The notes under the pieces are model-generated. The model worked only from the letters and a program-made list of their open reading frames with translations. It was not told the DNA's origin and made no database searches. A stretch of DNA of 64,000 nt from Hirsutella rhossiliensis (Eukaryota; Ascomycota; Sordariomycetes; Hypocreales; Ophiocordycipitaceae): assembly GCF_020360975.1 (NCBI RefSeq), contig NW_025408684.1, positions 496,001 through 560,000 on the forward strand, written 5' to 3'. Positions within the stretch are counted from its first letter, which is position 1; the number at the start of each line of letters is the position of its first letter. This document shows positions 9,622-21,312 of this stretch, piece by piece. The position numbers and the translations under genes are program-made.

Positions 9622-10785
9622 GGCGGCAGACGGCTGGACAAATGGAGAGACGACGACGAGGGGGTGGTGTGGTGGTGTGAGGGCGGGAGGGAGTTGTGGG
9701 TGTGGAAAAGGTTGGGCCAAAGCCAATAAATGCAGGTCAGAAGCAGCAGATGGATCGGGGTCGAGGTCACGAGATGGACCCAGGAGGAGCTAAACATGCC
9801 TCACCTCGGTCTCGCGAGACACTTCCCCGGCTCCTGTTAAGAGCCGGTGAGCCGGTACCTGGAGGATGAGGGCGGGCTGGTGCAGGTGGGGGAGGGGCGT
9901 GGAACCGTTGATAGCCGCCGCTAAAGACGCCTATAAAAGCCTCCCCCGCATCGTCTTGCGAGGATGCTTCAGGGGCCTGCGCGGGCCTGAGGCTTGGGGC
10001 TTGGAGGGGTCTGACGGGCATGGAGGTTGAAGTCAGCAGGGCTATAAGACCAAAAGCACTCAGAGAGAGTCCTGGCCATGGTCAATTGCCTCCATTACGG
10101 AGCACAGTACACCTTGTCCGGAGCCTGGTTAACTACGGGATGCGTGCTTGCAAGACACAATCCCGGCACCGACCGCCCAAGCGTGCAGTCGAGCCGGCGA
10201 AGCTCTGAGATTCCCTGAAGACTCGGCATCGTCTCTCGCTTCATCTACAGTTTGAAGCCGAGGTGGGCTGGGGGTCAGGGGGCCTTGTTGAGCTGAACCA
10301 CTGAAGCAAGGCCATGACGGCTGCGCAGGCACACTAAATGGACACGATCCGGAAGGGAAGCGCATTGCAAATCCATACATGCAGAATTGCAGTATTACTG
10401 CAATTCAACTACCGCAATGCAAACAATCCGTAATCTTGTTCTTATGGCAGGCCCAGTGGCCAGTGATGCAAACAACAACAATAAACACGCCTAGGCGGCA
10501 GGGCACCGCCGTCCCGGCCCAGAGGCCCCTCCGGGACCCCCCGGGGCAGCCCAAGCGGCCAATCACGGAGCCGCCCCAGGCTCCCGTCCCTCCCCCCCGC
10601 AATCCCTGCCGCTGCACAGTACGTACCTACAGGGGCGAGCTGTTGGCCGTCGCGAATCTCTGGCTCCCAAAACACAAATAGCCTGGAGCCTTTTCTCCTT
10701 CATATCGTCATGAGCCGAGTCTAGACCGCCAAACTCCCTCTCACCCTCTCCCCTCCATGCCAAGAGCCGCAGAGCCGCCGCAAAC
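9622..10785. promoter_or_regulatory. Shared upstream region of the divergent amidase and DUF1776 genes
   Basis: About 1.16 kb between two divergent starts. A TATAAAAG is at about 9932-9939 on the plus strand, and a CCAAT is near 10558, about 230 bp before the DUF1776 start. Both are only sequence matches. No coding region supported. Confidence 0.4.
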
Positions 10786-12418
10786 ATGTCTGCCGACGAC
10801 CAACAGTTTCTAGACGTGGTATGTCTCCGAGCATGGTGGCTTCCCGTTTCCATCGCTGACGGCAACCCCGGCGCAGCTCTCCAGCATCCCCGTGCATCTC
10901 CGCCGCTACACTGACGACGTCGCCGGCTTCGTCGACCGCGGCGTCGACCGCGCCGCCGACGCCGTCCGCGAGACCCTCTCCTCGACCGCCTGGATCCCCG
11001 ACTCGATCCGTCCCAGCCCTCCCGCCAGACCCCCTGCCGCCGCCGCCGCAGCAGCAGCCGCCGCCGCAGCCTCGCGCCTCGAGTGCCTGCAGGCCTGGGT
11101 CGTCCGGCACAAGGTCCTGACGGGCGTCGTCGTCGTCGTCGTCGGTGCTACCGCCTACAACGGCTACCGCAGGAGCCGCAGGCTGAAAAAGGCCCGCCGC
11201 GCAAAGAGGGCCCGCAACGGCGGCCGCACCGACGTCGTCGTCGTCGCTGGGTCGCCGACCTTGCCCTTGACAAAGTCCCTCTCCCTCGACTTGGAGAGGC
11301 GCGGCTTCGTCGTCTATGTCGTCTGCAACGCTGCCGAGGATGAGGACATGGTCCATGCCTTTGCCCGACCAGACATTCGGCCTCTCACCATCGACACGAC
11401 AAACGTACAAACGCCCCCCTTGTCTCTCCCGCTGTCCCCCCTCGTCTTGCTGACCACGTCTCTCCAGCCCCCTCGCGCCGGCGCGGCCATCGAGCGCTTC
11501 GCGGGCTACCTGCAGTCGCCGCAGTCCCCCGGCCCCCAGATCAAGCCCAACCAACTGACGCTCAAGTCCGTCATCCTCATTCCCAGTCTCCACTACCAGA
11601 CGTCGCCCATTGCCACCATCCCGCCCTCGAGCTTCGCCGACCTCTTCAACACGCACCTCCTGCAGCCCATCCTCACCATCCAGGCCTTCCTGCCGCTGCT
11701 CACCTCGCGCCTCAACCCCATAGGCGAGCGCTGGGTCCCGCCAAAGGTCCTTGTCTTCACCCCCTCCATCATCTCCTCCATCAACCCGCCCTTCCACGCC
11801 CCCGAGGCCACCGTCTGTTCCGCCCTCGCTGCCTTTACCGAGGTCCTGACGGCCGAGCTGCGGCCCCTCGACATCCCCGTCACCCACATGCAGCTCGGCA
11901 CCTTTGACTTTTCCGGCTTCGTCCCCAGCCGTTCATGCCCTTCGCTGGGCCCATCGTCCGGGAGGCCGCACGATACCCTCGGCTGGCCTGACGGCGCCCG
12001 CCACGTCTACGGCCGTAACTTTGTCGCCCAGACCAGCTCCGCGGTCTCGGGCGGCCGCATCCGGGGTCTCCGCGGCTCTTCCCTGCGCTGTCTGCACCAC
12101 ACCGTCTTCGACGTCATCGACGGCTCCATCACGGGCGACTCGGTCCGTGTCGGCCTCGGCGCCAGTGTCTACGGCCTTGTCGGCCGCTGGGCCCCGCGCG
12201 GCCTCGTCTCGTGGATGATGGGCGTCCGCAGGGTCGACGAGTTGTCGGCCTGGAAGTCCAGCTCCGACGAGGGCACAGCGCGCGACGACGTCGATGAGGG
12301 CGACTCGGCCATCATGTCGTCTCACGAATTTGTCGCCGTCCCCTCGGAACGCAACGTGTGGAACTCGGACACGGCCGAGAGCAGCCTCTGGGTGCCGTCC
12401 ATAGCCGAGTCTTCCTAG
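10786..12418 (+). CDS. DUF1776 family protein (fungal, SDR-like fold)
   Basis: Exons 10786-10818, 10877-11404 and 11468-12418 (introns 58 and 63 bp, the second a stop-free multiple of three), giving 503 residues. The first exon codes only MSADDQQFLDV, which fits the start of fungal DUF1776 proteins. An alanine tract (about residues 65-78) precedes one membrane-spanning stretch (VLTGVVVVVVGATAY). A Rossmann-like part follows with SVILIPSLHYQ and a conserved WPDGARHVYGRNFV. Near the C-terminus RVGLGASVYGLVGRW and PRGLVSWMMG are typical of the family. Function is unknown; similarity to short-chain dehydrogenases is weak and the catalytic YxxxK is not evident. The tail after residue 430 is acidic and Ser-rich, probably disordered. 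Confidence 0.85.
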
Positions 12419-12792
12419 ACAACGGGCTACCATCGGAGTAGCGTGTATATTGGACGGGGCTGGGGAAGGAATGCGACAGCTTGGTTTTTCATGAGTCCAG
12501 CTATTCCTTCAAACCTTGCATGTGCGAGAGGAAGATCCGGCGAGATCCCATACTCTTCATTCACTTTTGCAATAGACGTGGTCACGACTCTCGAGTGTTG
12601 CCGCGTGACATGTGGTGCTCTCGAATTTTTGGGAGAGGCGTAAACAGTCGTAGCAGAGTATTTTTCAACCCGCGACAGACATCTGACGAATCGAAACCAC
12701 TCCGAGCCTCGCCGGGTATCATCAAACATGGCCTGTACAGAAAAGCCTTCCTCTTGTCCGCTTCCATTGATCCTTCATAAACCCAACCGCCC
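12419..12792. other. Convergent 3' intergenic region
   Basis: 374 bp between the 3' ends of the DUF1776 gene (+) and the Yth1 gene (-). It should contain both terminators. Nothing else seen. Confidence 0.6.
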
Positions 12793-13578
12793 CTAGTGCC
12801 CTCTCCCCCGAAACCGCCTGTCTCTGCCTCCTCTCCACTTCCCGCCGCCGCCACCTCCCCGCCCGTGTCGTCCGAACCTGCCCTCGTCCCTATCGCGCAT
12901 GCCATCTCTCCCGCGCTCTCCGTCGTCGTCGCCGCGCGGGAACAGGCTGTCCACCCGTCCATCCTCGTCCTTTTTCTCATCCGATTTGGCCGTGGGCTTG
13001 TCAAGATCCTTGGACCACTTGGGATGAGCGCCCTGCTTGCACTCGGGCCCATCGGGGCAGAAGCCGGCGAGGTAGAAGACGCAGAGCTTGCGGCGGACGT
13101 GCTTCTTGGAGCAGAGCGGGCCGAGGGGGCAAAACCCCATGTCGTAGTGGGGGCAGGGCGGTAGGCGGGACATGGGGTCGACGTGGAGGTAGAGGCACTC
13201 CTCGCCGTTGGAGCAGTAGCCGTTGCGCATGAAGAAGTTGCACTCGGGCATCTTGCGCAGGTTGTACTCGTGGAGGAACTCGCAGTGCTTGCCCTTTTTG
13301 CACAGCCCCCGCAGCCAGTGCTTGCAGACGAGCGAGTTGAGCCCGCCCGAGGGCTGCGAGGAGCGCGCGTCGGCGACGTGGCGCTCCGAGCAGCGCGTGC
13401 CGTTGGGGCACGAGCCTGTCTGGAACGCCTTGCACACGGGGCGGTCGGGCGCCAGGCCGACCTGGTGCGTCTGCCGCAGAAAGGCCGAGAAGCGGAAGTT
13501 GTAGGCCTGCGGCGCCGCGTGGCTGAGGATCACGGCCGAGGCGGGCGAGTCCTTGGCCGTTGTCGTAGTCGTCGCCAT
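12793..13578 (-). CDS. YTH1: mRNA 3'-end-processing zinc-finger protein Yth1 (CPSF30 homologue)
   Basis: Single exon, 261 residues, with the ATG in good context (GCCATGG on the coding strand). Five consecutive CCCH fingers: three C-x7-C-x5-C-x3-H ([57 protein letters not shown]), one C-x8 variant ([20 protein letters not shown]) and a fifth with C-x4-H ([20 protein letters not shown]). Five fingers without a zinc knuckle is the fungal Yth1 layout. The protein is the RNA-binding subunit of the cleavage and polyadenylation factor and recognises A-rich poly(A) signals. The C-terminus is an RGG-rich, basic, low-complexity tail. The open frame continues upstream to 13866 without ATG support; the ATG at 13578 fits family N-termini (short Thr/Ala leader, then [12 protein letters not shown]). 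Confidence 0.93.
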   Translation of the reverse strand: MATTTTTAKDSPASAVILSHAAPQAYNFRFSAFLRQTHQVGLAPDRPVCKAFQTGSCPNGTRCSERHVADARSSQPSGGLNSLVCKHWLRGLCKKGKHCEFLHEYNLRKMPECNFFMRNGYCSNGEECLYLHVDPMSRLPPCPHYDMGFCPLGPLCSKKHVRRKLCVFYLAGFCPDGPECKQGAHPKWSKDLDKPTAKSDEKKDEDGRVDSLFPRGDDDGERGRDGMRDRDEGRFGRHGRGGGGGGKWRGGRDRRFRGRGH

Positions 13579-15718
13579 GGCGGGCCGAGGACTGTCTGGC
13601 TGGCCCGATTGCCCGTTGTGGAGCGTGAGTGAACGCCCAGCGCCGACTGCACAGTGGAGACGGGTGTTTGCGGCGCCCGATGCGGTTCGTGAGGCTGGTG
13701 ATTGCTGCGTCAAGGCGAGCTGGGAGCGTAACTGATGGTGGTAGATACAGAGCTCAAGCTCCGTTGAGAATTGGCGAAAGTGACGAAGTTTTTGATTAGT
13801 CAGCCGTCTCAGATCCTCGGACGACGTAACAGAGAAAGCCTGCAACGTAGTCATTAGTATGTACACAAGGTGCTAGATGATGCCCCTGTTTGCCCTGCTC
13901 GTTGAGGGAACATCCAGAGGTGTTTTCCAAAAGTGCCCAGGTACCTACGCAATCTGAGGCGGAATGGCTGATATTGACCGTCAAGTCTTCCGGGCAACGG
14001 GCAAGATTGGAACTTGGAACCTGGCTCTGGCGACTGATGCATGTAGTTGACTCAGACTGATATAAACACTTACTCCTTGGGTCCTTTCCCACCGTCACCG
14101 AAGAGCCCTTTGCGAACCTGACCACTTCCAACAACGGGCAGTCCTCCTCCCTCTCCCCTCCTGTTCCCGTTTTCTCTCACTCTCAAGGTCAAAGTCTTCA
14201 GTATCATTCATGGTCTGTCGGCAATACGGTCTACGTTTCGTTGTAGCCGAGAAGTGGCGGCCTTGTGTTGTCCCTTCTGTCTCTCATTCTGTCCGTGGCG
14301 AGAAAAAGGAAGACCCTCTTTTCTGTCCTTTGGCCCCCCTGGGCCCTAGCCGCCCTACCCTGACAAGAAAAGCGTGCAGACGTGGTGTTCGAATCCTCCC
14401 CGGCATGTCCATGCAGGTCACCAATCACAGTACACTTGAGTGCCCGTGTTCCTGGATTGAAATATGGGTGTCGGGGGCCGATATAGTTTAACAGTTCTTC
14501 ACTCGCAAGGTTCGGTGGCGCCCTTGAATTACGTCTTAGTCAAAGCAAAAGGTACAAGTTCTTGTGCAAAGTACACACACAAGGAAAGCAATGGCAAGTC
14601 GGAACAATCGCGCGTGGAGTGTTGAGACGAATGCAGTAAAACAGCGATAGCATATCCAGCAAGGCACAGTACTGGTCTCTAGCCAATGTTCAGGGGGTTT
14701 GTATTTATGATCCTGAAAGCATGTCAGCCGCTGAAAACCATGAACGGTGTCGGAGCGTTGACTCCAAGCTCGCACTGAAAAGGGGCTTGCCGTCCTGAAT
14801 TCAGATACACGTGCCCCGTCCGTAGGCCAGACGATGCCGGGCGGATGGTCGAGCAGAAAGGGTTAGATGTTGACGACGCATCAGAAGCCACGATGAGGAG
14901 TAGGCGAGAGTCGCTGAACGCTGTTAGGCAGGGGGCGCGAGCATCTGGCTGGTGGACGATTCGAGATGCCGCAGCTGGAGCCGTGGGCACTTGACCAGTC
15001 CGAGGCAGCAGATTTCCAGTAGCTTTGAGGCAAACAAAGCCCGCGGCATGTCAAAGTTTGAGGAGGCCCTTGCTATCCACGAGTTGGCACAAGAAGAGGT
15101 GGATCCTGTGCCGTGCTGGCGAGGCACCACTCGTGGAGATTCGAGAGCACGTCAGCGTAGCCGTGAGGTCGGAGCTGCTCACCAGCCTGTACTGTACATC
15201 GAGGTACAGTGGTTGTTTCAGGTCCATGGTTGACGGCCAGGAACCTCGGCATGCCCCGTATCCTCACGTTGGAGGAGCAGGGGGACGTCGCAAGCAAGAG
15301 AGGTGGTCGTGCCAGTGGCTGAGAGGTGGCCGAGTGGCGGCGGCTAAGTTTGGTGTCATCCATCCCTATCAGAGCCCCAGGGTACGTATCTCGACCGCTC
15401 ACGTGGTGATAAGACAAGCGTGCCATAGCATCATGCCCTCGACGCGCGCCTTCGTTTCAGCTTTGGTCAGCTCTCATCTCTACATAGAAGCGACCGGTAG
15501 AAGCTATTACCCTTGCCCGAGCAACGGAGGAGAAGCTGGAGAGGAGGGCCAAGAAGCAGGGGAAGCGCCGCATCTCCCCGTCGCCGGCACACCACCTGCT
15601 CTGGAAAATGGTTACCGCCTGGGCTCGATAGCCTCTCCCGCATTGTCCGGACTCCGGCCTAACCCGTCACTCGTCAAGAGCCACGGCTCTGTTTGCAAAG
15701 CGTTCCGTCGTCGTCGCC
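13579..15718. other. Intergenic between divergent Yth1 and the 270-residue orphan
   Basis: 2.1 kb with only short, mutually inconsistent ORFs and no recognisable domain. A tRNA B-box-like string (TGTTCGAATCC near 14388) lacks an A box and a pairing T stem. I support no gene here. Confidence 0.5.
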
Positions 15719-16531
15719 ATGTCTGCGAGAGAGCCCGAGACGTCGCCTGCTGCTGCTGCCGCTGATAGCAATGTAGCAGCTCCGACGGCGTCGATTGCTG
15801 CTGCTGCTGCTGCCTCTGCCTCTGCCACCACCCTCACCTCCGCCAAACAATCCTCCGTCCAGACCCAAGACCAAGACGGCCTGCCACCCGCCGACGAGTC
15901 CAACCCGCCGCCGCCGCCCTTCGAGCCGCTCTTCACCCTACTGACCAACACCACCACCAACGGCACCATCCACCCGCGCGTGCAGTACCTCTTCTCCGAC
16001 GACGACACCTCTGTCCTAGCCGACCCGCCGCCCCCCGCCATCGCCGGCCCAGACGGCCACGCCCACCGCCCCGTGCTGGTCGACCTCGCCCCCTCGCCCG
16101 ACGGCTCCAGCTGGACCGTCGCCTGGGCCTCGAGCCTCAGCCCGGACTTTGCCCTCACCACCTCGCGCCTCGAGCCCGCGCCCCAGCAGCAGCACGAGGC
16201 CGACGCTTCCTCGTCCGCTGCCCCGGGAGGCGTGCTGCGTCTCGAGGGCGTCGAGCGCGAGCCCGTCGATGCCCGGCCCGAGAGCCTTCCCGGCTCTGCC
16301 TCGGGCAGCGGGACCGTTGGCAGGGAGGATGTAGATGCCCTGGCCGACGAGTTCCGCCGCAGGATGGGCGTGCTGCGCAAAGTCGTTGGCGAGGCTGAGC
16401 GGCGCAAGGAGGTGGTCCAGCGCCACCACCACCACCAGCCCCATCAGCCCGATGGTGCCGAGAGCCGGTCTGCCGAGCCAGATGGAAGCACACAAGACGG
16501 CGAGGCGGGCCCGGTCGTCGAGGCAAAGTGA
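15719..16531 (+). CDS. Conserved-looking fungal protein of unknown function (270 aa)
   Basis: Single exon from the ATG at 15719 (CGCCATGTC). The N-terminus is Ala/Ser-rich and low complexity to about residue 60. A compact core then begins, PPPFEPLFTLLTNTTTNGTI, followed by HPRVQYLFSDDD and a VDLAPSPDGSSWTVAWASSLS segment. I recall this type of core as a fungal orphan but cannot name a family. A helical stretch (EDVDALADEFRRRMGVLRKVVGEAERRKEVVQR, about residues 202-234) may form a coiled coil. The C-terminus has a histidine run. No signal peptide or membrane segment. Strong third-position GC and the long uninterrupted frame argue that it is real. Confidence 0.7.
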   Translation: MSAREPETSPAAAAADSNVAAPTASIAAAAAASASATTLTSAKQSSVQTQDQDGLPPADESNPPPPPFEPLFTLLTNTTTNGTIHPRVQYLFSDDDTSVLADPPPPAIAGPDGHAHRPVLVDLAPSPDGSSWTVAWASSLSPDFALTTSRLEPAPQQQHEADASSSAAPGGVLRLEGVEREPVDARPESLPGSASGSGTVGREDVDALADEFRRRMGVLRKVVGEAERRKEVVQRHHHHQPHQPDGAESRSAEPDGSTQDGEAGPVVEAK

Positions 16532-17604
16532 TGAAACACCCCTTCGCCCTGTCCCCCATCCACGTCTCTTCCCCGCTCGTTCCGACACGGAGATGGTTCC
16601 TCAACGGAAGCAAGCGGCACCCCATCATCCCACCTTGCCGATTCTCTCCCCGCTCCTCCGTTCGTCTCCCTAGGCCCTCGCCCGGACACGCTCGCCTCTC
16701 CTCCAACCCTCAATGACTTTACGGCCCTAGCAGCAGATTCTCTGCCTGTTATCTGGTTTCTCTCTCCCTCTTTCTCGATTTAGCTTGGTTGGTTTTGGCT
16801 ACCGGTCGTCGCCGCGGACTGTTTCTTGGCCCTTTTACCCGCGAGGTGGGTAAAGGGTCCCTCCCTCGCATGCATTGGATTGGCGTACTGGATAGGATAT
16901 CAGGGAACATGCGCACTCCAGGCGAGGCGACTTTCCATGTGCGTTTATGAGACTGCATAGGTAGGCAATCAAGATCACGCCTCATGAAGGCTACAGTTAA
17001 CACATGACATGTGACGTGTGTCGTCTGCTGTCCAAGTGCATGCACGACAGAAACCTGTAGTAAAAACGGGGGCGGCGACTGAACAGCAAGGAAAGGTTTA
17101 TTTCAACGAAGATATAAAAAGACGAGGATACGCAACGCCCGTTATGCTAAAACTCCAGGATTGTTTCAGAACCGCCGGGTTCCTCCAACGCGATAGCCCA
17201 AAACGTCGCACAAAGCAGAGAGCACAGGCACAAAACAAGGAAAAGAGAAAACGGCGCAATCCAATCCGCAAGCCACAGGGGTCATGCGGCAGACCGACCG
17301 TGTTCGCACGTCGGCTGAGACGGCCACCCCATAGCTTCGCGTTGTCGCGTTTGCCTTCCTTCTTTGCCACGGTCAATCCAACGCTTCCCGGCCCGCCCCG
17401 CACACAAAGAGAGGAAATGAAGAAAGAGGGAATGGTGAGGCGCGCAGGACAGCTATATGTCGACATGTCTCTTTTGTACAATGCTTCTCATGGCGGATCA
17501 AAGAAAGGGTAGAAGAAAGCCGCCTCGCCGTGGTGAGAAGCTGCGCGTGGCGCGCGCGTAGAAGGGCGATGCAACGGCGTGACCATTGATTGGAATGCGG
17601 GAGC
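16532..17604. other. Convergent intergenic region
   Basis: 1.07 kb between the 3' ends of the 270-residue orphan (+) and the syntaxin gene (-). It is locally pyrimidine-rich at 16540-16790, consistent with untranslated sequence. No gene supported. Confidence 0.5.
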
Positions 17605-18969
17605 TCATGGCGCTGCGGGAGGAAGATGGAGTTGCTGACGCGCCAGCAGAGCCACGTTTTCCGCGGCGTCTTGGACGACGGGCATGCGCTTGCCTAAGTC
17701 GTGGAATCCTTCTAAAGCTCGCCTTGAGCCGGCAGGCTTGGCGTCGTTGCCGCCTCCATTCGTCCCCCGAATGACAAAGACGTAGATGAGCACAACGACG
17801 ACGATGATGATGAGGATGATAACTGCATCTAGGTTAGACGGGGTCCGCGTCTTCGGACGGGGCGTCGACGTACCGGAAATGCCCAAGCAGATCCACTTCT
17901 TCTTCCTCGTCTTGCGAGCCGTGTTGACGGCCACACCCATTTCCTCATTGCCCTTGTCCAGGTTGTCGACAACCTCCTCGCCCTTTTGCTCAATCTGCAT
18001 GACAGCGGCCTCTTGCTGGACGACCAAGGTGTCCATGTCCTGGAAGAGCTGCGACAGCTCCACCATCTGCTGCTCAATCTTGACCAAGGCGGCATGGCGG
18101 TCCTGCACGGCGGACAGGGCTGCACGGGCCCGTCCCTGGCGGTCGCTCTGCATCAAAGCCTGGCTAAAGACCTGGCCGCCGCTGGTGTCCTCAACGGCGG
18201 CACGGACTTCTGCCTCGGAGGCGTCGGGGCGGACGATGCGGTACTGACGGGCCATTTGGTCCTGGGTACGCTTGCGGAACTGCGACTCAACCTGCTGGTA
18301 CTGCTGGATAGCAGCCTTGAGGCGGCGGTCGACGCGGCTGACCTGAGGGTTGTTCTTGGGGGTGCGCGAGTCGGGACTGGACTTTATGGTTCGGATGCGT
18401 TCGGTGAGGCTGCGGTAGAGAGCCATGGTTTCTGAAGAGAGGGCGTCGAGCTGGCGGTTGGCAGCGCTCGACGAGGAGCCGTCGGCGTCGTCCAGAGTGC
18501 GCTTCTGGATCATGCGGAGCTGCTCGAGGTTATGCTCGACGTCGTCGATGCCGCGGTCGATTTCTCTGCATTCGTTGAGAATATTGTTGGGGTTGCCGGC
18601 GGCAAAGGAGCCGGCATTTTGAGCGAGGGGGGCCATCTCGACGTTTCCGCCTAGCGACGGCTGTCAGTGCAACTGAAGGTTTTGCAGGTTCCTCGGGTGT
18701 CAGTCGAGAATTACCTGCATAACCGCCCTCCATGGGGGGGGCCTGATTATAGTCGCGGCCTCCGCCGTAGGGGGCGCTCTGGCCGTAGGCGGCAGGAGGC
18801 TGGGGCTGCCTCATGGGGGCGCCGTATGAGGGAGCATCGTCGCGTTGGTCAAAGGGGTTCGGCCTTCCACCGTATCTAGGACGACGGGACGTGTCAGCGC
18901 AGGGGAAGAGGGATGGGCGCGACCGTGGGCGCTGTGGTGGTGGCGAACTACTAACCCGTACTGTGCCAT
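17605..18969 (-). CDS. Plasma-membrane t-SNARE, syntaxin of the Sso1/Sso2 family
   Basis: Four exons: 18969-18956 (14 nt), 18875-18715, 18650-17874 and 17828-17605, with introns of 80, 64 and 45 bp, giving 391 residues. The N-terminus MAQYGYGGRPNPFDQRDD and its Pro/Gly/Gln-rich stretch precede an Habc region (NNILNECREIDRGIDDVE onward). The SNARE motif runs from about VQDRHAALVKIEQQMVEL with the zero-layer Gln in LFQDMD, ending TARKTRKKKWICLGIS. A 20-residue hydrophobic anchor follows (DAVIILIIIVVVVLIYVFVI). The protein should sit in the plasma membrane and pair with Sec9- and Snc-type SNAREs for exocytosis. Oddities: a 14-nt first exon, and about 54 residues after the anchor where yeast Sso proteins have almost none. 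Those residues would be extracellular. Confidence 0.9.
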
Positions 18970-21150
18970 TGTTAGCCAAAGCGGTTGTGGAAGGCAAATA
19001 GGAAGAGGGTCATGAGAGAGGACGAGGAAGATGAGGATGAGGATAGAAGTGGCGACAAGGCAATGATGAGGTGAGAGGCCAGCCAGATGAGCCTGTCAAG
19101 ACAACGGGACCGCTGGTTGAAACGCCAGTGGTAGGGGAAGAATGGGTGAAACACTGACGCTCATGGTGGAATGGAGATGGAGGGAGCCCCTCTGGAGTCG
19201 GAGGAGCCGGTCGGGGGCGAACAGACCGCGCGTACGGAGACGGGACGACAACGGCAGAGGGGGTCGGTCGGCTGACAGAGTTGCGGAAGCTCGTTCGTTG
19301 TCGTCGTCGTTGTCGAGGTCGAGGTCGTTGTCGAGGTCAAAAGTCGCGAGGTCAGGGAAGAGAATTGATTGATTTGCTTTGAGATGACTGAGTCGAAAGG
19401 GGGCGCGACCGATACGAGGGCCCCCAGGGAGCGTTAGGAGAGTTAGGTGCTGTATATACCGGCGCAAAGTACACCATCAGTCCGAGTACATGGCCGCATA
19501 AAGTGCGTGGCGGGCGGTGGCGGTAGCTCTACTGGCCTGGTACCTGGACGGACAGGGGACAACGGTCGACGGGTGCAAGGGCCATCGGTCTTGTTCTCTC
19601 TTTTAATAGGGTGCACTTTGTACCTTGTACTTTGTCCCCCGGCCTGCCTCCTTGGGGCTTCTTCTTCAGGGACGGGACGGCATGTCCGAGGCCGGCGCGA
19701 CTCTGGACGTGTGACGGCGGCCAATGGTGTCGGCTGCTCCTTGACACTCATCCGGTCTGTGCATCGTTGAACGAGACTTTTCTCGGCAGAGGCAAAGGGA
19801 GGGCGCTTACTCGCGCGCAGACGGTGGCGGAGCGTGCAAGCGTGCAAGCGTGCACTGACGGTCCGGTCGGTACTCGGTACTTTTCAGGGCGGTGCAGATT
19901 GATGACCTAATTTTGCATCGCCCCCCCTTTTCTGCCGAGCCAACCCCTCCCTCCCTTATCCCTTATCGGGCCGCGGCTGTGTCTTGCTTCCGTCATGCAC
20001 CTTGAACAGCGTCCTCATGCACACCACTTTCGTCCGTCTGCAGCGTCGTCAAGCATCTACGGGTCCGGTCTGCGGTTTGCGGAACAGTCACCCGGCGACG
20101 CCTCTCATGGGCTTCGATGCATCTCTTGAAGTCCTCGCAATTCATCAAGTCCAGAGTGTCAAGGAAGGAACCGCTGAGCGTTTGCAACTCTGGAGTGGCT
20201 CAAGGAGAGAAAACAAAAGGGGAACAAGTCTGGGCTTTATATTGCGAATGTATACGGAACAGCATTTGCAATAGACGATGTGCTTACGCTTGTGTTCGGC
20301 AGGCAATCGCCAATGTCCATCAGTATATTAATACTATCCTTGTCCACAGGCGTGCCCGACGCTTTTCGATTCGATATAGCGCCCATGTGGGATACCCATA
20401 CGTAACATATGGCTCTCGGCAAGCTAAACGAGCTTCAGGAACAAATTCTATGCGGCTTGGGACAGGTTCCGAGGAGTATTGTGTAGCGTCTAGGTAAGAG
20501 GCGGAAGCCAGCGATGTGGTGTGTATATACTTATATAGGTATGCTTCCAAGGACGGGTCATGACATTGAGCGGCAGCAAAGAAAGCGCTCCGTCCTGTAA
20601 GTGAATCGAGCACGGTCTACGGCAAGCATTACATTGCAAGCTTGGTGTCGGGCAAGTCAGACTGGACCGGGTGAAGCATATACATGATATTGGACGCGGG
20701 TAGAAAGTCAAGGGCTAACGCACCCGATTGACGACAGTATCGGACTGACGGAAGAAGGCGGGTAGCTGGCTACTTTGCCAAAAGCTGCAGTCCAATCAAG
20801 CTGGAAACATAGCTATCTGCAGCCCATAAGATCTTCGCGGGCTCGTAGTGGTAAGCGGCGGGGCTTGGACAGACAGCTAGACCAGGCCAAAGAGGTGGCA
20901 GATTCGATAGCGAGGTTTCTACTCGATTCATAATAAATACGTACAGGTACGGGTAGAGATAAATCTTGGCAGTCCTTCGTTTGTGTCAAAAGAGCCAGCG
21001 ATCCGATCTAGTGGACGGCCGTTCTTTTCAGGCAGCCGAAAGCGATTGTATCAACGCCCATCTCTCTTGCATACTTCCTGTCAGACAAAACATTCCCATA
21101 GGTCTTCTCGAATAGGAGTTCGAGAGCATAGCAGAAGGTGAAAGGGGGCT
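18970..21150. other. Intergenic, turning AT-richer from about 20 kb
   Basis: The first kilobase is the GC-rich promoter side of the syntaxin gene. From about 20.0 kb the sequence is visibly more AT-rich with many stops in all frames. I see no gene. Confidence 0.5.
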
Positions 21151-21312
21151 AATATACCGTGGCAACTCGTTAAATAGGCTAGGTCTTGGCGATGGGGAGC
21201 CTTCGAATAAGTGGGTTTAAATACGATCTGTCCTCCGAAAACTCTGGTTGGATGCCCCCGCCGTTGTCGATCGCCAAGACATGGCCTATCTAACGGGTTC
21301 CTATGGTATATA
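21151..21312. mobile_element. MITE-like element with 43-bp terminal inverted repeats
   Basis: 21151-21193 and 21270-21312 form inverted repeats matching at 35 of 43 positions, including an 11-bp perfect block TGTCTTGGCGAT-like at the inner ends (GTCTTGGCGAT). Five of the eight mismatches are transitions. The 76-bp interior has no coding capacity. Size (162 bp) and long inverted ends suit a miniature inverted-repeat DNA transposon or a foldback. No clear target duplication is visible. It could instead be a chance hairpin-forming relic. Confidence 0.55.

Noticed and set aside
10721..11887. 388-codon minus-strand frame
   Set aside because: Shadow of the DUF1776 gene; Gly/Asp-rich low complexity.
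14380..14400. tRNA-like B box (TGTTCGAATCC)
   Set aside because: No A box upstream, no pairing T stem and no acceptor stem.
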